DNA of 64,000 nt, taken from the NCBI RefSeq assembly GCF_000877395.1, contig NZ_JYFE01000036.1:1-64000 (forward strand), read 5' to 3'. The notes below the pieces were generated by a model. It searched no databases. It was not told the DNA's origin and worked only from the letters and a program-made list of their open reading frames with translations. Of this stretch, positions 26,105 through 37,133 are shown one piece after another; the stretch's first letter is position 1, and every line of letters starts with the position of its first letter. Made by a program: the position numbers and the translations under genes. Source of the DNA: Jannaschia aquimarina. Its GTDB lineage: Bacteria; Pseudomonadota; Alphaproteobacteria; Rhodobacterales; Rhodobacteraceae.

Positions 26105-29100
26105 TCAGGCGAACGCCGCGTGAAGCGCGTTCACCGCTTGCGCAAGATCCGTCGCCTCTGCCGGCGACAGCGCTCCGCCAAAGGCGCCGATCCCCAGCCC
26201 GACCCCATCGCCGACGCCGCCATTCGGGTTGCCGAAATAGAGCTTGGGGCTTGTCGGCGCGATCGACGGCTGAACGGCGCTTTGCAGCAACGATCCGTCA
26301 GGCCCGTACACGCCCACCGTGTCTCCGTCGCGAACGACCAGCCGCATGCCCGCCACCGGCGCGGGGTCAGACAGGTTGTTGTTCGAACCGCTGTGCAGGT
26401 TCGCCCGGATTGCTCCGGAAAGGCGGGCGCGGAGATAGATCGAGGTGTCGTCCCCGATCAGCGAGGGCGCGGTATTGTCCTGCAACGTCGAGAACCATGC
26501 CGCAAACGCGCAAGAGGTTTGGGGCATGTCCACGACAGGGTTGATCTTCAGATCGAGGGCAGACCGGGATCCGGCGCCTGTCGCCCACCCCGCACTGCTC
26601 CATGGCATCGGGGCGACGCCGCCTTCATTCATGTTCGTCAGACTCGTGATCTGGTCGCGCAGATCCAGGGAAGACGAAACCTCGTCCGCGAGCCGCAGAT
26701 AGAGGCGCACAGTCTTGGGCCACCAGGACGACGTCTTCGCCGCGACAAAGAACGCATCCAGAGCACCGGCGCGGGCGCCAGAGATCGTCAGGCCCCCATT
26801 GGCGACGACCTGCTGGATGAAGGCATCGGTTTCCGCCTCGTAAGAGGTCGCCCCAGCCGCCGTCGTCACCGTCCAGCTCGTGGTCACGCCACCCACCGAC
26901 AGTCCGACCGAGCTCGCGGTAGCGGCGGCAGATGCCGAGGTCTGTCGCAATTGCAGCTTCTGAAACTTGTCCACAAAACCCGAGCTCTGCCAATCCGCGA
27001 CGACGCTGTCTGCGTTCAAGCGATTGAGCGTCCGGAACTCGCCTCCGGTGGCCGTAACGGGTGTCCGCCGCTCGATCCCGGCCACTTCGACCGCTTCCGA
27101 GACGATCGAGGTGGCTTCCGGAACGTCCGGCTGATCGGTGAACGAGATCGCGTCCGGGACCGTATCGTCGATTGGGCCATAGATGGCATCGTATGTGCCC
27201 TGATAGGCCGCCCAGCTCCGCAGGCCCATTCCTTCGGTCCAAGGCTCGGTGGGATGAATGCTTCCGAAGTTACCCTGATCGAAGTCGGTGTCGATCGTCG
27301 TCGCGTTCCCGTCCGCCTCCGGGACCGCAACTTGGGCTTCGCGAACGTCCCACGCCCGCAACCAGCCTTGTTCGGTCGTCACCCCATCACCTGCATCGTA
27401 GCCGAGGGGACGGATACGCTGGACGATAATCCGCGCGCTTGCCGAAACACGGGCGCGCACCGCGGCGAACCAGTCCGAGAAGTTGGCGGCGTAGTCCGCG
27501 GCCGCCGTCCCCATCGGGCCGGCCCCGACATTCGCGTCCGCCTCGCCCTGGTTCCAGATGATCAACTCCTCGCCGAACCCGCCGGGTGTCAGCGTCCGGG
27601 CGCGCGCCACCTTCTCTTCAAAGCCTTCGAACTGCCCTGCCGTGGTATCGGGATGCCACTGATCGAAGAGGTTCTGGCCATTCCGGCTGTGCTTCACGAG
27701 ATAGACGGGCCGCGTGTCGCCGGATTGACGCATCTGATAGACGAATTCCGCCTCGCAGCCCCAAGCGAACCCCGTATTGTCCGGGTCCGCATTCGAGGTG
27801 ATGTCGTAGGGCTCGAAGGTCGCGTCCGAGATGTCGGTGCCTTTCACCAGGACGAAGACATCGTCGAACACGCCCGGTCCGGTGTATTTCGCTTGCGGGG
27901 TTCCCGACGAATTGCCCGCGACCCGGCTGTTCGACTGACCCGCGATCATCAGAAGCAGGGGCTCCGCCCCGGAGGCCGTGTTTTCTTCGACGGTAAGCGT
28001 GAACTGCTCCGAATACGCGCCTGCGGACACTGTCACCCCAAAGGATCCGGCCGCCGCGACGGTCGACCCGACCACGATCTGCGCGCCGTTCAGCGCCGCG
28101 CGGCCGCCGCCTCCGGACAGGGCGAAGCCACCGGTCCAGGGGGCGCCATCGGATGTCGTCGCCGTCAACGTGCCTACGGTCGTTCCGGCCGCTGCGCCTT
28201 CGAGGAATGTGTCGTTCGACAGCTGGATATCGGTGACGAAGTGAGGTGTGGGTCCGTCGCTTCCCACGAGATCGTCGAAGCTGAGGTCCGAGACCGGCGC
28301 GATGGTCCGCGTCGCCGCAGCCAGCGTCACCGATCCAGTATCATGGTCGCTCTGCGGGACCTTGAGCGCCATGGCCTTCGAGGTCTCCCGCCGCATCGTA
28401 GCCGAGGGAACTGGGAGCATCGACAGGCCCGCGAAACGGATCGCATGGGTCGGCCCCGTATCCGGGTAGCCATTCCATCCGCCGGACCGGTTGGAATAGT
28501 TGGGCCGGATCGCAAGCCGCACGGCCGCGGTTCCCGGCGGGAAGTTCAGCGCGGCGTTCGTCCCCGACAGATCGACGCCGCCGATGTAACCGGTCGCCTT
28601 GTACCAGTGTCCCGTCTCCGCCAGCGCGACCGAATTCATCACGCAGTTCTTGCGCGACAGACCCCGATCGGAGTTCGCGATCGGCGTGCCGGCGGGCCAG
28701 GTTCCCGATGGATGATCGGGGTTGCCCATCGAGGCGGGCAGGGGCGTCTTGAGCGTGATCTGTCCACCAGCCCGGTCCACGCCAGTCAGATCGAAGAGAT
28801 CCGCTTCCACGATCCGGCTGTAGCCGCCCTGACGGACCCCTGCCGCATTCCGATACGCAAAGATCACGGCGCCCCGCGCCTCGGGATCGGTGTCCACATC
28901 GTTCCAGTTCGAGGCGTCGGTTACGCGAATGACCGTGTCCCCGGGGGACAGGGGGGCCGCCAGCGTGGTCAGGCTGTCACCGCCGACCCCTTGGAACCGC
29001 ATGTGGTGGATTGGCCGGATCTGAAGGCCGTCGGAATCGTAGGCGATCAACCCGATCTGGTGCTGGTGGCGCGCGCCTTCCGCAAAGCTCGCCCAATCGC

Positions 29101-30019
29101 CCGCGATCGTATCCTGCTGGAGCATTGCCTGCAGCCGATAGACCTGATCGGTCTGAACGGGAATCGGCTCCGCGCTCAGAACCGTTTCGGCTCCGTAGCC
29201 GCGGAAGACGAACGCCCCCGGCAGGCCGGGCGTTTGCGAGGCATCGAAATCCAGGCCCGGAAAGTTGTAGCTGTTGCCCAGATACCCCGTGCCGTTCGTG
29301 ATCAGATCGCCGCCGCGGGCCGTGACGTAGGCCGTCGTCGTCAATGGCGAGTCGCCGAATTCGGTGCTTGCGAGGCCATCGACGCCTTGGGGAAAGCGGA
29401 CCCGTCCCGTCGCCCCATCTGCCTCGATGGCCTGATGCCAGGTCGCCCCATCCGGGCTGACCTTCACGCTGAACGCATCCGTCCCGGCGGTTCCCATCTC
29501 GGCCCGGCCGGAAAAGCCGGTCTGAAAGAGAAGCGTCGCGGTCTCGGCCTCGCCGGCCTTGTTGAGCTTGAGCTGGTGCCCGTTGCCATCGTGGTTGAGC
29601 AGGGTCGCGGGCGACGCGACGCTCAGCCGGTTGACCGGATCCGCGCCGGAATTGATGCCCAGCGTCTCCAGGCCGGACAGGTCGTTCTGTTCCACGAACC
29701 AGCGCGACCCGTCATAGGCCCAGACCGGGCCGCCGACCTGCCGCATCTGCCAGCCGGGTTTGGGAACCAGGAAGCTTTAGGCTCCGTCCGTCCTCCACGC
29801 GACCTTGCCGTCCTGTCCGGCCCAGTCGCCCGTCGCGGGATCGTCGACGATGTAGCGGGCGCCCTCCTCCGGCGTGCCGGGCGGAGCGGCAAGGGGTCGA
29901 TCCGCCACCACCGGCTGAACCAGCGCGTCGAGGACGCGCAGCGCCTCGTTGTGGGTCACATGCTTCTGAGCCTGGGACGGCTGAATATAGGGTAGCGACA
30001 GATTGACCGAGCTTTCCAT
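26105..30019 (-). pseudogene. DUF2793 / carbohydrate-esterase protein interrupted by an in-frame TAA
   Basis: One continuous reading frame of 1,304 codons carries a single stop (TAA at 29779-29777, codon 81). The first 80 codons start with an ideal ribosome binding site (AAGGAGG) and read like a DUF2793 N-terminus: LPYIQPSQAQKHVTHNEALR, then YIVDDPATGDWAGQDGKVAW. After the stop the same domain continues (SFLVPKPGWQM...VWAYDG). Later parts are a beta-rich region, a cadherin-like segment, an SGNH/sialate-O-acetylesterase-like domain with IAGQSNSR and IIWNQGEADA plus GSIHPTEP, and a C-terminal LamG-like domain. It is either a recent nonsense mutation, a sequencing error, or readthrough. DUF2793 proteins are common near gene transfer agent or phage structural genes in this order; here the neighbour is the EPS locus. 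Confidence 0.78.
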
Positions 30020-30093
30020 GACGGCCCTACCTCCTTGTACGAGAAGGGCGGAGACTCGGTTTGAGCGGTAAACGGATCGTTAATCGAAAGAGC

Positions 30094-30105
30094 ACCGTAC
30101 GGTGG
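30094..30105. promoter_or_regulatory. 12-bp perfect palindrome CACCGTACGGTG
   Basis: The palindrome lies 107 bp upstream of tctC and 75 bp upstream of the divergent DUF2793 gene. It is a candidate operator for one of the two divergent transcripts. No regulator gene is adjacent. Confidence 0.35.
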
Positions 30106-30211
30106 GTCTTCGGGACCGGGCACTAAGGGGGTGGCGCAGGCCTCCCCATTCCCGTTAGCCTTTGCATCGTAGAAGATCCGCGCTCGATCGCGGACGGACA
30201 GGGAGGAATGA

Positions 30212-31177
30212 ATGAAGACGATCCTAACCGGGGCGGCAGTTGCCCTCATCGCGCTTGCGGGCACCGCCCATGCGGACGGCCACCAGAAGGTGGCGGACAT
30301 CCACTTCCTCATCCCCGGCGGCGCCGGTGGCGGCTGGGACGGCACCGCCCGCGGCACGGGCGAGGCTCTGACCGAGGCGGGTCTCGTCGGCAGCGCCACC
30401 TACGAGAACATGTCAGGCGGCGGGGGCGGCAAGGCGATCGCCCATCTGATCGAGACCGATGATGGCGGCACGATGATGGTCAATTCGACGCCCATCGTCA
30501 TCCGGTCGCTGCAAGGCGTCTTCCCGCAGAGCTTCCGCGACCTCACGCCGGTCGCTGGCACGATCGGGGACTACGCGACGCTGGTGGTGAACACGGACAG
30601 CGACGTCCAGTCCCTCTCCGATCTTGTCGCGATCTATCAGGACGATCCCACGGCGCTCGCCATCGGCGGCGGCTCGGTGCAGGGCGGCATGGATCACCTC
30701 GTCGCGGCGCTGGTGATGAAGAATGCCGGGACCGATCCAGCGCAGATCAAGTACATCCCCTACGACACCGGTGGCCCGGCGATGGCCGCGCTGCTCTCCG
30801 GTGAAATCCAGGCGCTCTCGACCGGCCTCGGCGAAGCCATCGAACTGGCCCGTCAGGGCGAGGTTCGCATCCTCTGCCTGACCTCGCCAGAGCGGGTCGA
30901 TGCCGTCGCCGACGTTCCGACCTGCGCCGAAGCGGGCTCCGAAGGAACAGAGTTCGTCAACTGGCGCGGCTTCTTCGCCGCCCCCGGCATCGACGCGGAC
31001 ACGCTGGCCAGCTATCAGGCTGCCCTCGAAGCGATGTACGACACCGACGCATGGGCCGAGGTGCGCGATCGCAATGGCTGGGTCGAGATCTTCAATTCGG
31101 GCGAGGACTTCACGACCTTCCTCGAAGGGCAGGAAGAGCAGATCTCCACGCTGATGCGAGAGCTCGGCTTCCTCTGA
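30212..31177 (+). CDS. tctC: Tripartite tricarboxylate transporter substrate-binding protein
   Basis: 321 residues. A Sec signal peptide (MKTILTGAAVALIALAGTAHA) is followed by the TctC/Bug fold: HFLIPGGAGGGWDGTAR, NMSGGGGGKAIAHL and YIPYDTGGPAMAALLSGEI. It binds a carboxylate substrate in the periplasm and delivers it to the TctAB membrane pair encoded downstream. The exact ligand (citrate, other tri- or dicarboxylates, aromatic acids) cannot be read. A GGGAGGAATGA site precedes the ATG. No tctDE two-component regulator lies nearby, unlike classical tct loci. Confidence 0.93.
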   Translation: MKTILTGAAVALIALAGTAHADGHQKVADIHFLIPGGAGGGWDGTARGTGEALTEAGLVGSATYENMSGGGGGKAIAHLIETDDGGTMMVNSTPIVIRSLQGVFPQSFRDLTPVAGTIGDYATLVVNTDSDVQSLSDLVAIYQDDPTALAIGGGSVQGGMDHLVAALVMKNAGTDPAQIKYIPYDTGGPAMAALLSGEIQALSTGLGEAIELARQGEVRILCLTSPERVDAVADVPTCAEAGSEGTEFVNWRGFFAAPGIDADTLASYQAALEAMYDTDAWAEVRDRNGWVEIFNSGEDFTTFLEGQEEQISTLMRELGFL

Positions 31178-31231
31178 TATCATCGCCAGAGGGCGGCGGC
31201 ATCACGGCGCCGCCCTCGCTTCGGGGAAAAC

Positions 31232-31684
31232 ATGCTGACCAAGACCCGCATCGGCGGCGCCCTGCTGCTCGTATTCTGCCTGACATATTGGTGGCTGATC
31301 CGGGACATCCGGCTCCTGCCATTCCAGGTCAATCAGGCATTCACGGCCCGGACGATCCCGGAGCTCCTGGCGATAATCGGCAGCGGCCTCGCGGTACTCT
31401 GCCTCATCCTCCCCGGATCCGGAGAGAAACCCGATCTCAAGGGCCTCGACTGGCCGCGCGTGATCGGCTTCCTCGTCCTGATGAGCGCCTATGGCCTCCT
31501 GATCCGCCCCCTCGGATTTCTCCTGTCCACGACGGCGTTCCTGATGATCGGCTTCACGATGCTCGGCGAACGCCGGATCTGGATCAGTGCCGCCGTCGCC
31601 GTCCCCCTCGTGGTCGGATTCTGGGTCCTGATGACGCAAGGGCTCGACGTCTACATCGCGCCCCTTCCCGCCGCCCTGAACTGA
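31232..31684 (+). CDS. tctB: Tripartite tricarboxylate transporter small membrane subunit
   Basis: 150 residues, four predicted helices (about 7-25, 44-62, 78-100, 122-142). Size, position between tctC and tctA, and the general pattern match TctB, the poorly conserved small subunit of the TTT secondary transporter. GGGGAAAAC precedes the ATG. The gene follows tctC by 54 bp and precedes tctA by 10 bp, so the three are one operon. Confidence 0.88.
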   Translation: MLTKTRIGGALLLVFCLTYWWLIRDIRLLPFQVNQAFTARTIPELLAIIGSGLAVLCLILPGSGEKPDLKGLDWPRVIGFLVLMSAYGLLIRPLGFLLSTTAFLMIGFTMLGERRIWISAAVAVPLVVGFWVLMTQGLDVYIAPLPAALN

Positions 31685-31694
31685 GGTCGCCTGC

Positions 31695-33230
31695 ATGATC
31701 GACGGCATCCTGATCGGCCTCTCGACGGCCCTTTCGCTCCAGAACCTGCTTTTCGTGATGATGGGCTGTCTGGTGGGCACCTTCATCGGCATGTTGCCCG
31801 GCCTGGGGCCGATGTCCGCCATCGCGCTGATGATCCCCATCGCCGCCACGCTGGACCCTGCGGCGGGGATCATCCTGATGGCAGCGGTCTATTACGGCGC
31901 GATCTTCGGAGGATCGACGTCGTCCATCCTGATCAACGCGCCGGGCGTCGCCTCGACCGTGGCCACGTCCTTCGACGGCTACCCGATGGCGCGCTCCGGG
32001 CAGGCCGGCAAGGCGCTGGCGATCGCAGCCTATTCGTCCTTTTCCGGTGGGGTGATCGCGGCGATCTTCCTGCTGGTGGCCGCGCCCTCGCTCGCCAGCG
32101 TATCGCTTGCCTTCCAGTCAACCGACTACTTCGCGCTGATGGTGCTGGGCCTCGTGGCCGTCGCCGCCTTCGCGGGCAAGGGCAGCATGGTCAAGGCGCT
32201 GCTCATGACGGTCGTCGGCCTGATGCTCTCGACCGTCGGTACCGACCAGACTCAAGGTGTCGCCCGGTTCACGCTCGGCATGATCGACCTCGTCGACGGG
32301 ATCTCGTTCCTGCTTCTGGTGATGGCGACATTCGCCCTGTCCGAGGCGCTGATGGCGATCCTCAGGCCCAAGGACGACAGCGCCCGCCTCGAAGAGAAGG
32401 AAGCCTCGCAGAAGCTCGGCTCGATGAAGGTCAGCCGCGAAGAAGTGAAGGAGATGGTCCCGGTCATCAGCCGCTCCTCCGTTCTCGGCTTCATCGTCGG
32501 CGTCCTACCGGGCGCGGGAGCGACCATTGCGTCGTTCCTCGCCTACGGCACGGAACAGCGCATCGCCGGCCCGAAAAAGGGCGCCGAATTCGGCAAGGGC
32601 AGCGTGCGTGGCCTGTCCGCGCCAGAGACGGCCAACAACGCCGCCGCGACCGGCAGCTTCGTGCCCCTCCTGACGCTGGGAATTCCCGGCTCGGGGACGA
32701 CGGCGATCATGCTGGGTGCACTGATCGGCTACGGCATCCAGCCCGGCCCGCGCCTCTATCTCGATCAGCCCGACGTCTTCTGGTCGGTGATCGTGTCCAT
32801 GTGGATCGGCAACATCATCCTGCTGATCCTGAACCTGCCGCTGATCCCCTATATCGCGCGCGTCCTCGCGATCCCGTCGCGGTTCCTGTTGCCGCTGATC
32901 CTCTTCTTTTCGCTGATCGGCGTCTACTTCGTGTCGTTCAACACGTTCGACATCCAGTTGATGGTGCTCTTCGCCATCGCGGCGGTCGGATTGCGGCTGC
33001 TCGACTTCCCTATGGCGCCGATGATCCTCGGCTTCATCCTCGGCGGGATGATGGAAGAGAACCTGCGCCGCGCACTCCTGATCAACGACGGATCGTGGTC
33101 GTTCCTGTGGGAGCGAGGGCTGACCCTTTCGATCCTCGTCATCGCTGCTCTGTGCTTGCTGGCCCCGCCGCTGGTGGGTTGGATCACGAAGTACCGCAAT
33201 CGCAACACGACGGACGCCACGCCCGACTGA
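31695..33230 (+). CDS. tctA: Tripartite tricarboxylate transporter large permease
   Basis: 511 residues, about 12 helices, the usual TctA size. The family signature is clear: GTFIGMLPGLGPMSAIALMIP, YYGAIFGGSTSSILINAPG, and in the second half VGVLPGAGATIASFLAYG with APETANNAAATGSFVPLLTLG. The two Gly-Pro-rich repeats mark the duplicated fold. It forms the proton- or sodium-driven channel fed by TctC. Its TGA stop forms the left edge of a perfect palindrome shared with the convergent oppF stop. Confidence 0.95.
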   Translation: MIDGILIGLSTALSLQNLLFVMMGCLVGTFIGMLPGLGPMSAIALMIPIAATLDPAAGIILMAAVYYGAIFGGSTSSILINAPGVASTVATSFDGYPMARSGQAGKALAIAAYSSFSGGVIAAIFLLVAAPSLASVSLAFQSTDYFALMVLGLVAVAAFAGKGSMVKALLMTVVGLMLSTVGTDQTQGVARFTLGMIDLVDGISFLLLVMATFALSEALMAILRPKDDSARLEEKEASQKLGSMKVSREEVKEMVPVISRSSVLGFIVGVLPGAGATIASFLAYGTEQRIAGPKKGAEFGKGSVRGLSAPETANNAAATGSFVPLLTLGIPGSGTTAIMLGALIGYGIQPGPRLYLDQPDVFWSVIVSMWIGNIILLILNLPLIPYIARVLAIPSRFLLPLILFFSLIGVYFVSFNTFDIQLMVLFAIAAVGLRLLDFPMAPMILGFILGGMMEENLRRALLINDGSWSFLWERGLTLSILVIAALCLLAPPLVGWITKYRNRNTTDATPD

Positions 33231-33251
33231 CGCGCCCAAAGGGGCGCGTCA
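33228..33251. terminator. Bidirectional hairpin made from the two convergent stop codons
   Basis: TGACGCGCCC-AAAG-GGGCGCGTCA is a 10-bp stem with a 4-base loop. The outer TGA is the stop of tctA and the outer TCA is the stop of oppF read on the other strand. T-runs are absent, so stability rather than a U-tract would drive any termination. Confidence 0.7.
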
Positions 33252-34246
33252 GGAATTCACCGCGGCCCGGACGGGCTCCGAGTGGTAGGGGCAGGCCACC
33301 ATCCGGCCCGGCGCCGGTTCCGCAAGGGCGGGCGCGCCGGCGGAGCAGTCGGGCCGCGCCACGGGGCAACGTGTGTGAAAAACACATCCCGACGGCGGAG
33401 CCAGCGGCGACGGGAGTTCTCCTTCCAGCGCGATCCGTGCGCGTTTGCGGGTCGGATCGGGGCGCGGGATGGCCGAGATCAGGGCCTTTGCATACGGATG
33501 CAAAGGGGCGCCCACGACCTCGCGGGCAGCGCCCTCCTCCATCTTGCGACCGAGATACATCACCATGATCCGGTCCGAGACGTGGCGCACCACGCTCAGG
33601 TCATGGGCGATGAAGATCATCGCCAGACCCATCTCCCGTCCGAGCCGGCGCAGCAGGTTGACCACCTGTGCCTGCACGCTGGCATCCAGCGCGCTGACCG
33701 GCTCGTCGCAGATCAGCAGCCGCGGCTCCAGGATCAGTGCGCGCGCGATACCGATCCGCTGGCATTGCCCGCCCGAGAACTCGTGGGGGTAGCGGTTCAC
33801 GAGGTTCGGCAGCAGGCCGACCCGCTCCATCATCTCCTGCGAGGCGCGGCGCGCCTCGTCGCGGGTGACGTCCCGATGGGTCCGCAGAGGTTCCGCGATG
33901 ATCTCGCCCACCGTCATCCGGGGATTCAGCGCGGCCAGCGGGTCCTGAAAGACCATCTGCACCTCTGCGCGATGCTTGCGGCGGGCCGCGACCGACAGGC
34001 CGGTCAATTCCGTTCCCTGCCAGACGACCCGCCCCGACGAGGCCGGGATCGTGCCGATCACCGCGCGCGCCAGCGTCGATTTGCCCGACCCGCTCTCGCC
34101 GACGACGCCCAGCGTCTCGCCGGCCTTCAGGTCGAACGAGATATCCTGCACCGCACGCAGCTTCTGCGGCGGCGTCCACGGCATCGCCCCCTTGCGCGGC
34201 ACGTCGAAGGTGACCGAGAGATCGCGGACGGAGAGAAGCGGCGCGC

Positions 34247-34250
<4 letters not shown>
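33249..34250 (-). CDS. oppF: Oligopeptide ABC transporter ATP-binding protein
   Basis: 333 residues. Walker A GVVGESGSGKSTLARAV, Q-loop QMVFQDPLAALNPRMT, signature EFSGGQCQRIGIARAL, Walker B LLICDEPVSALD and the switch histidine AHDLSVVRHV are all present. A C-terminal oligo/dipeptide extension contains the Cys-rich CVFHTRCPVARPDC block typical of the OppD/F/DppD/F group. It powers import through OppBC. It overlaps oppD by four bases (ATGA). It is the last gene of the oppABCDF operon and is convergent with tctA. Confidence 0.93.
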
Positions 34251-35217
<967 letters not shown>

Positions 35218-35221
<4 letters not shown>

Positions 35222-36159
35222 CGGTCCTTCGGGTCGAGCGCGTCGCGCAGCCCGTCGCCCACGAAGAACAGCGCGAAGAGCAGCGTGCAGAAGAAGAAGA
35301 GCGGAAAGCCCAGCATCCAGGGCGTCTCGTTGCGCAGGTTCTGCGCCCCCCCGTTGATCAGCGCGCCCAGCGAGGTCGACGGCTCCTGCACGCCCAGTCC
35401 CAGAAAGCTGATGAAGCTCTCGAACAGGATCATGCTCGGCACCAGCAACGTGGCGTAGACCGCGACGATGCCCAGCAGGTTCGGCACGATGTGGCGCAGG
35501 ATGATCCGGGGGGTCGACACGCCCGTCGCGATGGCCGCCTCGACGAATTCGCGGTTCTTCAGGGTCAGCGTCTGTCCCCGCACGATCCGCGCCATGTCCA
35601 GCCAGGAGATTAGGCCGACGCCCACGAAGAGCATGATGACCGACCGTTCGAAGACGACCATCAGCAGGATCAGGACAAACATGTAGGGGATGGCGATCAG
35701 CACGTCGACGATCCGCATCATCACCTGATCCGTACGCCCGCCCACATAGCCCGACACCGCTCCGTAGAGCGTGCCGATGATCACGGCGACCAGCGCGCCG
35801 ACGATGCCCACGGCCAGGCTGATCCGCGTGCCCTGCACCGTGCGGGCAAAGAGGTCGCGCCCCGTCTCGTCGACGCCGAACCAATGGCCGTTGGCGAGGC
35901 TCGGCCCGCCGACCTCGGGCACCCGGCCCAGCATGGCCCAGTCGATTTCCTCGTTGGACCATTGCGCGATCAGGTCGCCGAACAGCGCGAACGCGATCAG
36001 AAGCAGCAGGACGATCAGGCCCCCGGTCGCCGCCTTGTTGCGCAGGAACCTCGCCCGGGCATCCGCCCAGAGAGAGCGGCCGGCGACGATTTCCGTCGCG
36101 CCCTCGGGGTAGGGGTTCGTGGCCGGTGAGATGAAGGCGCGGGCGAAGCGGCGGAACAT
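35218..36159 (-). CDS. oppC: Oligopeptide ABC transporter permease
   Basis: 313 residues. An N-terminal OppC_N helix (ARFLRNKAATGGLIVLLLLI) is followed by a periplasmic loop (HWFGVDETGRDLFARTVQG, diagnostic of the DppC/OppC family) and five further helices. The EAA loop EFVEAAIATGVSTPRIILRH contacts the ATPases. The ATG at 36159 starts 5 bp after the oppB stop; the open frame to 36195 runs into oppB. It partners with OppB to form the channel. Confidence 0.93.
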
Positions 36160-36163
36160 GGCG

Positions 36164-37087
36164 CTACAACCGGATCTTCGGGTCGATCCAGGCATAGGCC
36201 AGATCGACGACGAGGTTCAGCGCGACGACGATGATCCCATAAAGGACGGTCACGCCCATGATGACCGAATAATCCCGCCCCAGGGCGGCCGCGACGAAGA
36301 ACTGCCCGATCCCCCCGGTCGAGAAGAAGACGTCGATCAGCACCGAACCGGTCAGCAGGAATGCAAAGGTGGGCCCGAGATAAGAGATCACGGGCAGCAT
36401 TGCGGGCTTCAGTGCGTGCCGCAGGATCACTCGGCGCATGGGCAGTCCCTTGGCCTGCGCCGTGCGGATGAAGGGCGCGTTCAGCACTTCCAGCATCGAG
36501 GATCGTGTCAACCGCGCAATGGATGCCATGAAGGACGTGCTCAGCGCGATGACCGGCAGCACCAGGTAATTCCACTGCCCGCCCTGCCAGCCGCCGCCCG
36601 GCAGCCAGCCCAGCCACAGCGTGAAGACCAGCACCAGGATCGGCGCCATCACGAAGTTCGGCAATACCTGCGCCCCGATGGAAAAGCCCACCGCCAGATA
36701 GTCGATCCACGTGTTGTGCCGGATCGCCGCGACGATCCCCAGCGGCACGCCCACCGCGATGGCGGCGAGGCCGGACCAGATGCCGTAGGTCAGCGTCACC
36801 GGAAAGCCCTGCGCGATGATGTCGTTCACGGTGCGGTCGCGGTAGGTGAAGCTGGGCCCGAAATCGAACTGCGTGACGATGTTCCAGATGTAGATCCCCA
36901 ACCGTTCGATGGCGGGACGGTCCAGCCCATACTTCGCTTCGAGATTGGCCAGGACAGCGGGGGGGATGCCGCGCTCGCTGTCGAAGGGCGAGCCGGGCGC
37001 GAATTCCATCAGCACGAAACTCAGCACGATCAGTGTCAGGATCGTGGGGATCGCGATGGCGATGCGGCGGAGGATATAGGCGGTCAT
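36164..37087 (-). CDS. oppB: Oligopeptide ABC transporter permease
   Basis: 307 residues. The start MTAYILRRIAIAIPTILTLI is characteristic of the DppB/OppB family, followed by a periplasmic domain (KYGLDRPAIERLGIYIWNI) and six helices in total. The EAA loop FIRTAQAKGLPMRRVILRHA is present. The gene lies 46 bp after oppA, in the order oppA-B-C-D-F. Confidence 0.93.
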   Translation of the reverse strand: MTAYILRRIAIAIPTILTLIVLSFVLMEFAPGSPFDSERGIPPAVLANLEAKYGLDRPAIERLGIYIWNIVTQFDFGPSFTYRDRTVNDIIAQGFPVTLTYGIWSGLAAIAVGVPLGIVAAIRHNTWIDYLAVGFSIGAQVLPNFVMAPILVLVFTLWLGWLPGGGWQGGQWNYLVLPVIALSTSFMASIARLTRSSMLEVLNAPFIRTAQAKGLPMRRVILRHALKPAMLPVISYLGPTFAFLLTGSVLIDVFFSTGGIGQFFVAAALGRDYSVIMGVTVLYGIIVVALNLVVDLAYAWIDPKIRL

Positions 37088-37133
37088 GGCAAAGGGCTGG
37101 CGCCGCCCCGGTCAGGGGGCGGCGCCATGGGTC

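Noticed and set aside
26120-29995. A 1,291-codon open frame on the plus strand opposite the DUF2793 esterase gene
   Set aside because: It is Arg-rich, has no family resemblance or ribosome binding site, and long antisense frames are expected in GC-rich genes. The minus strand carries clear domains.
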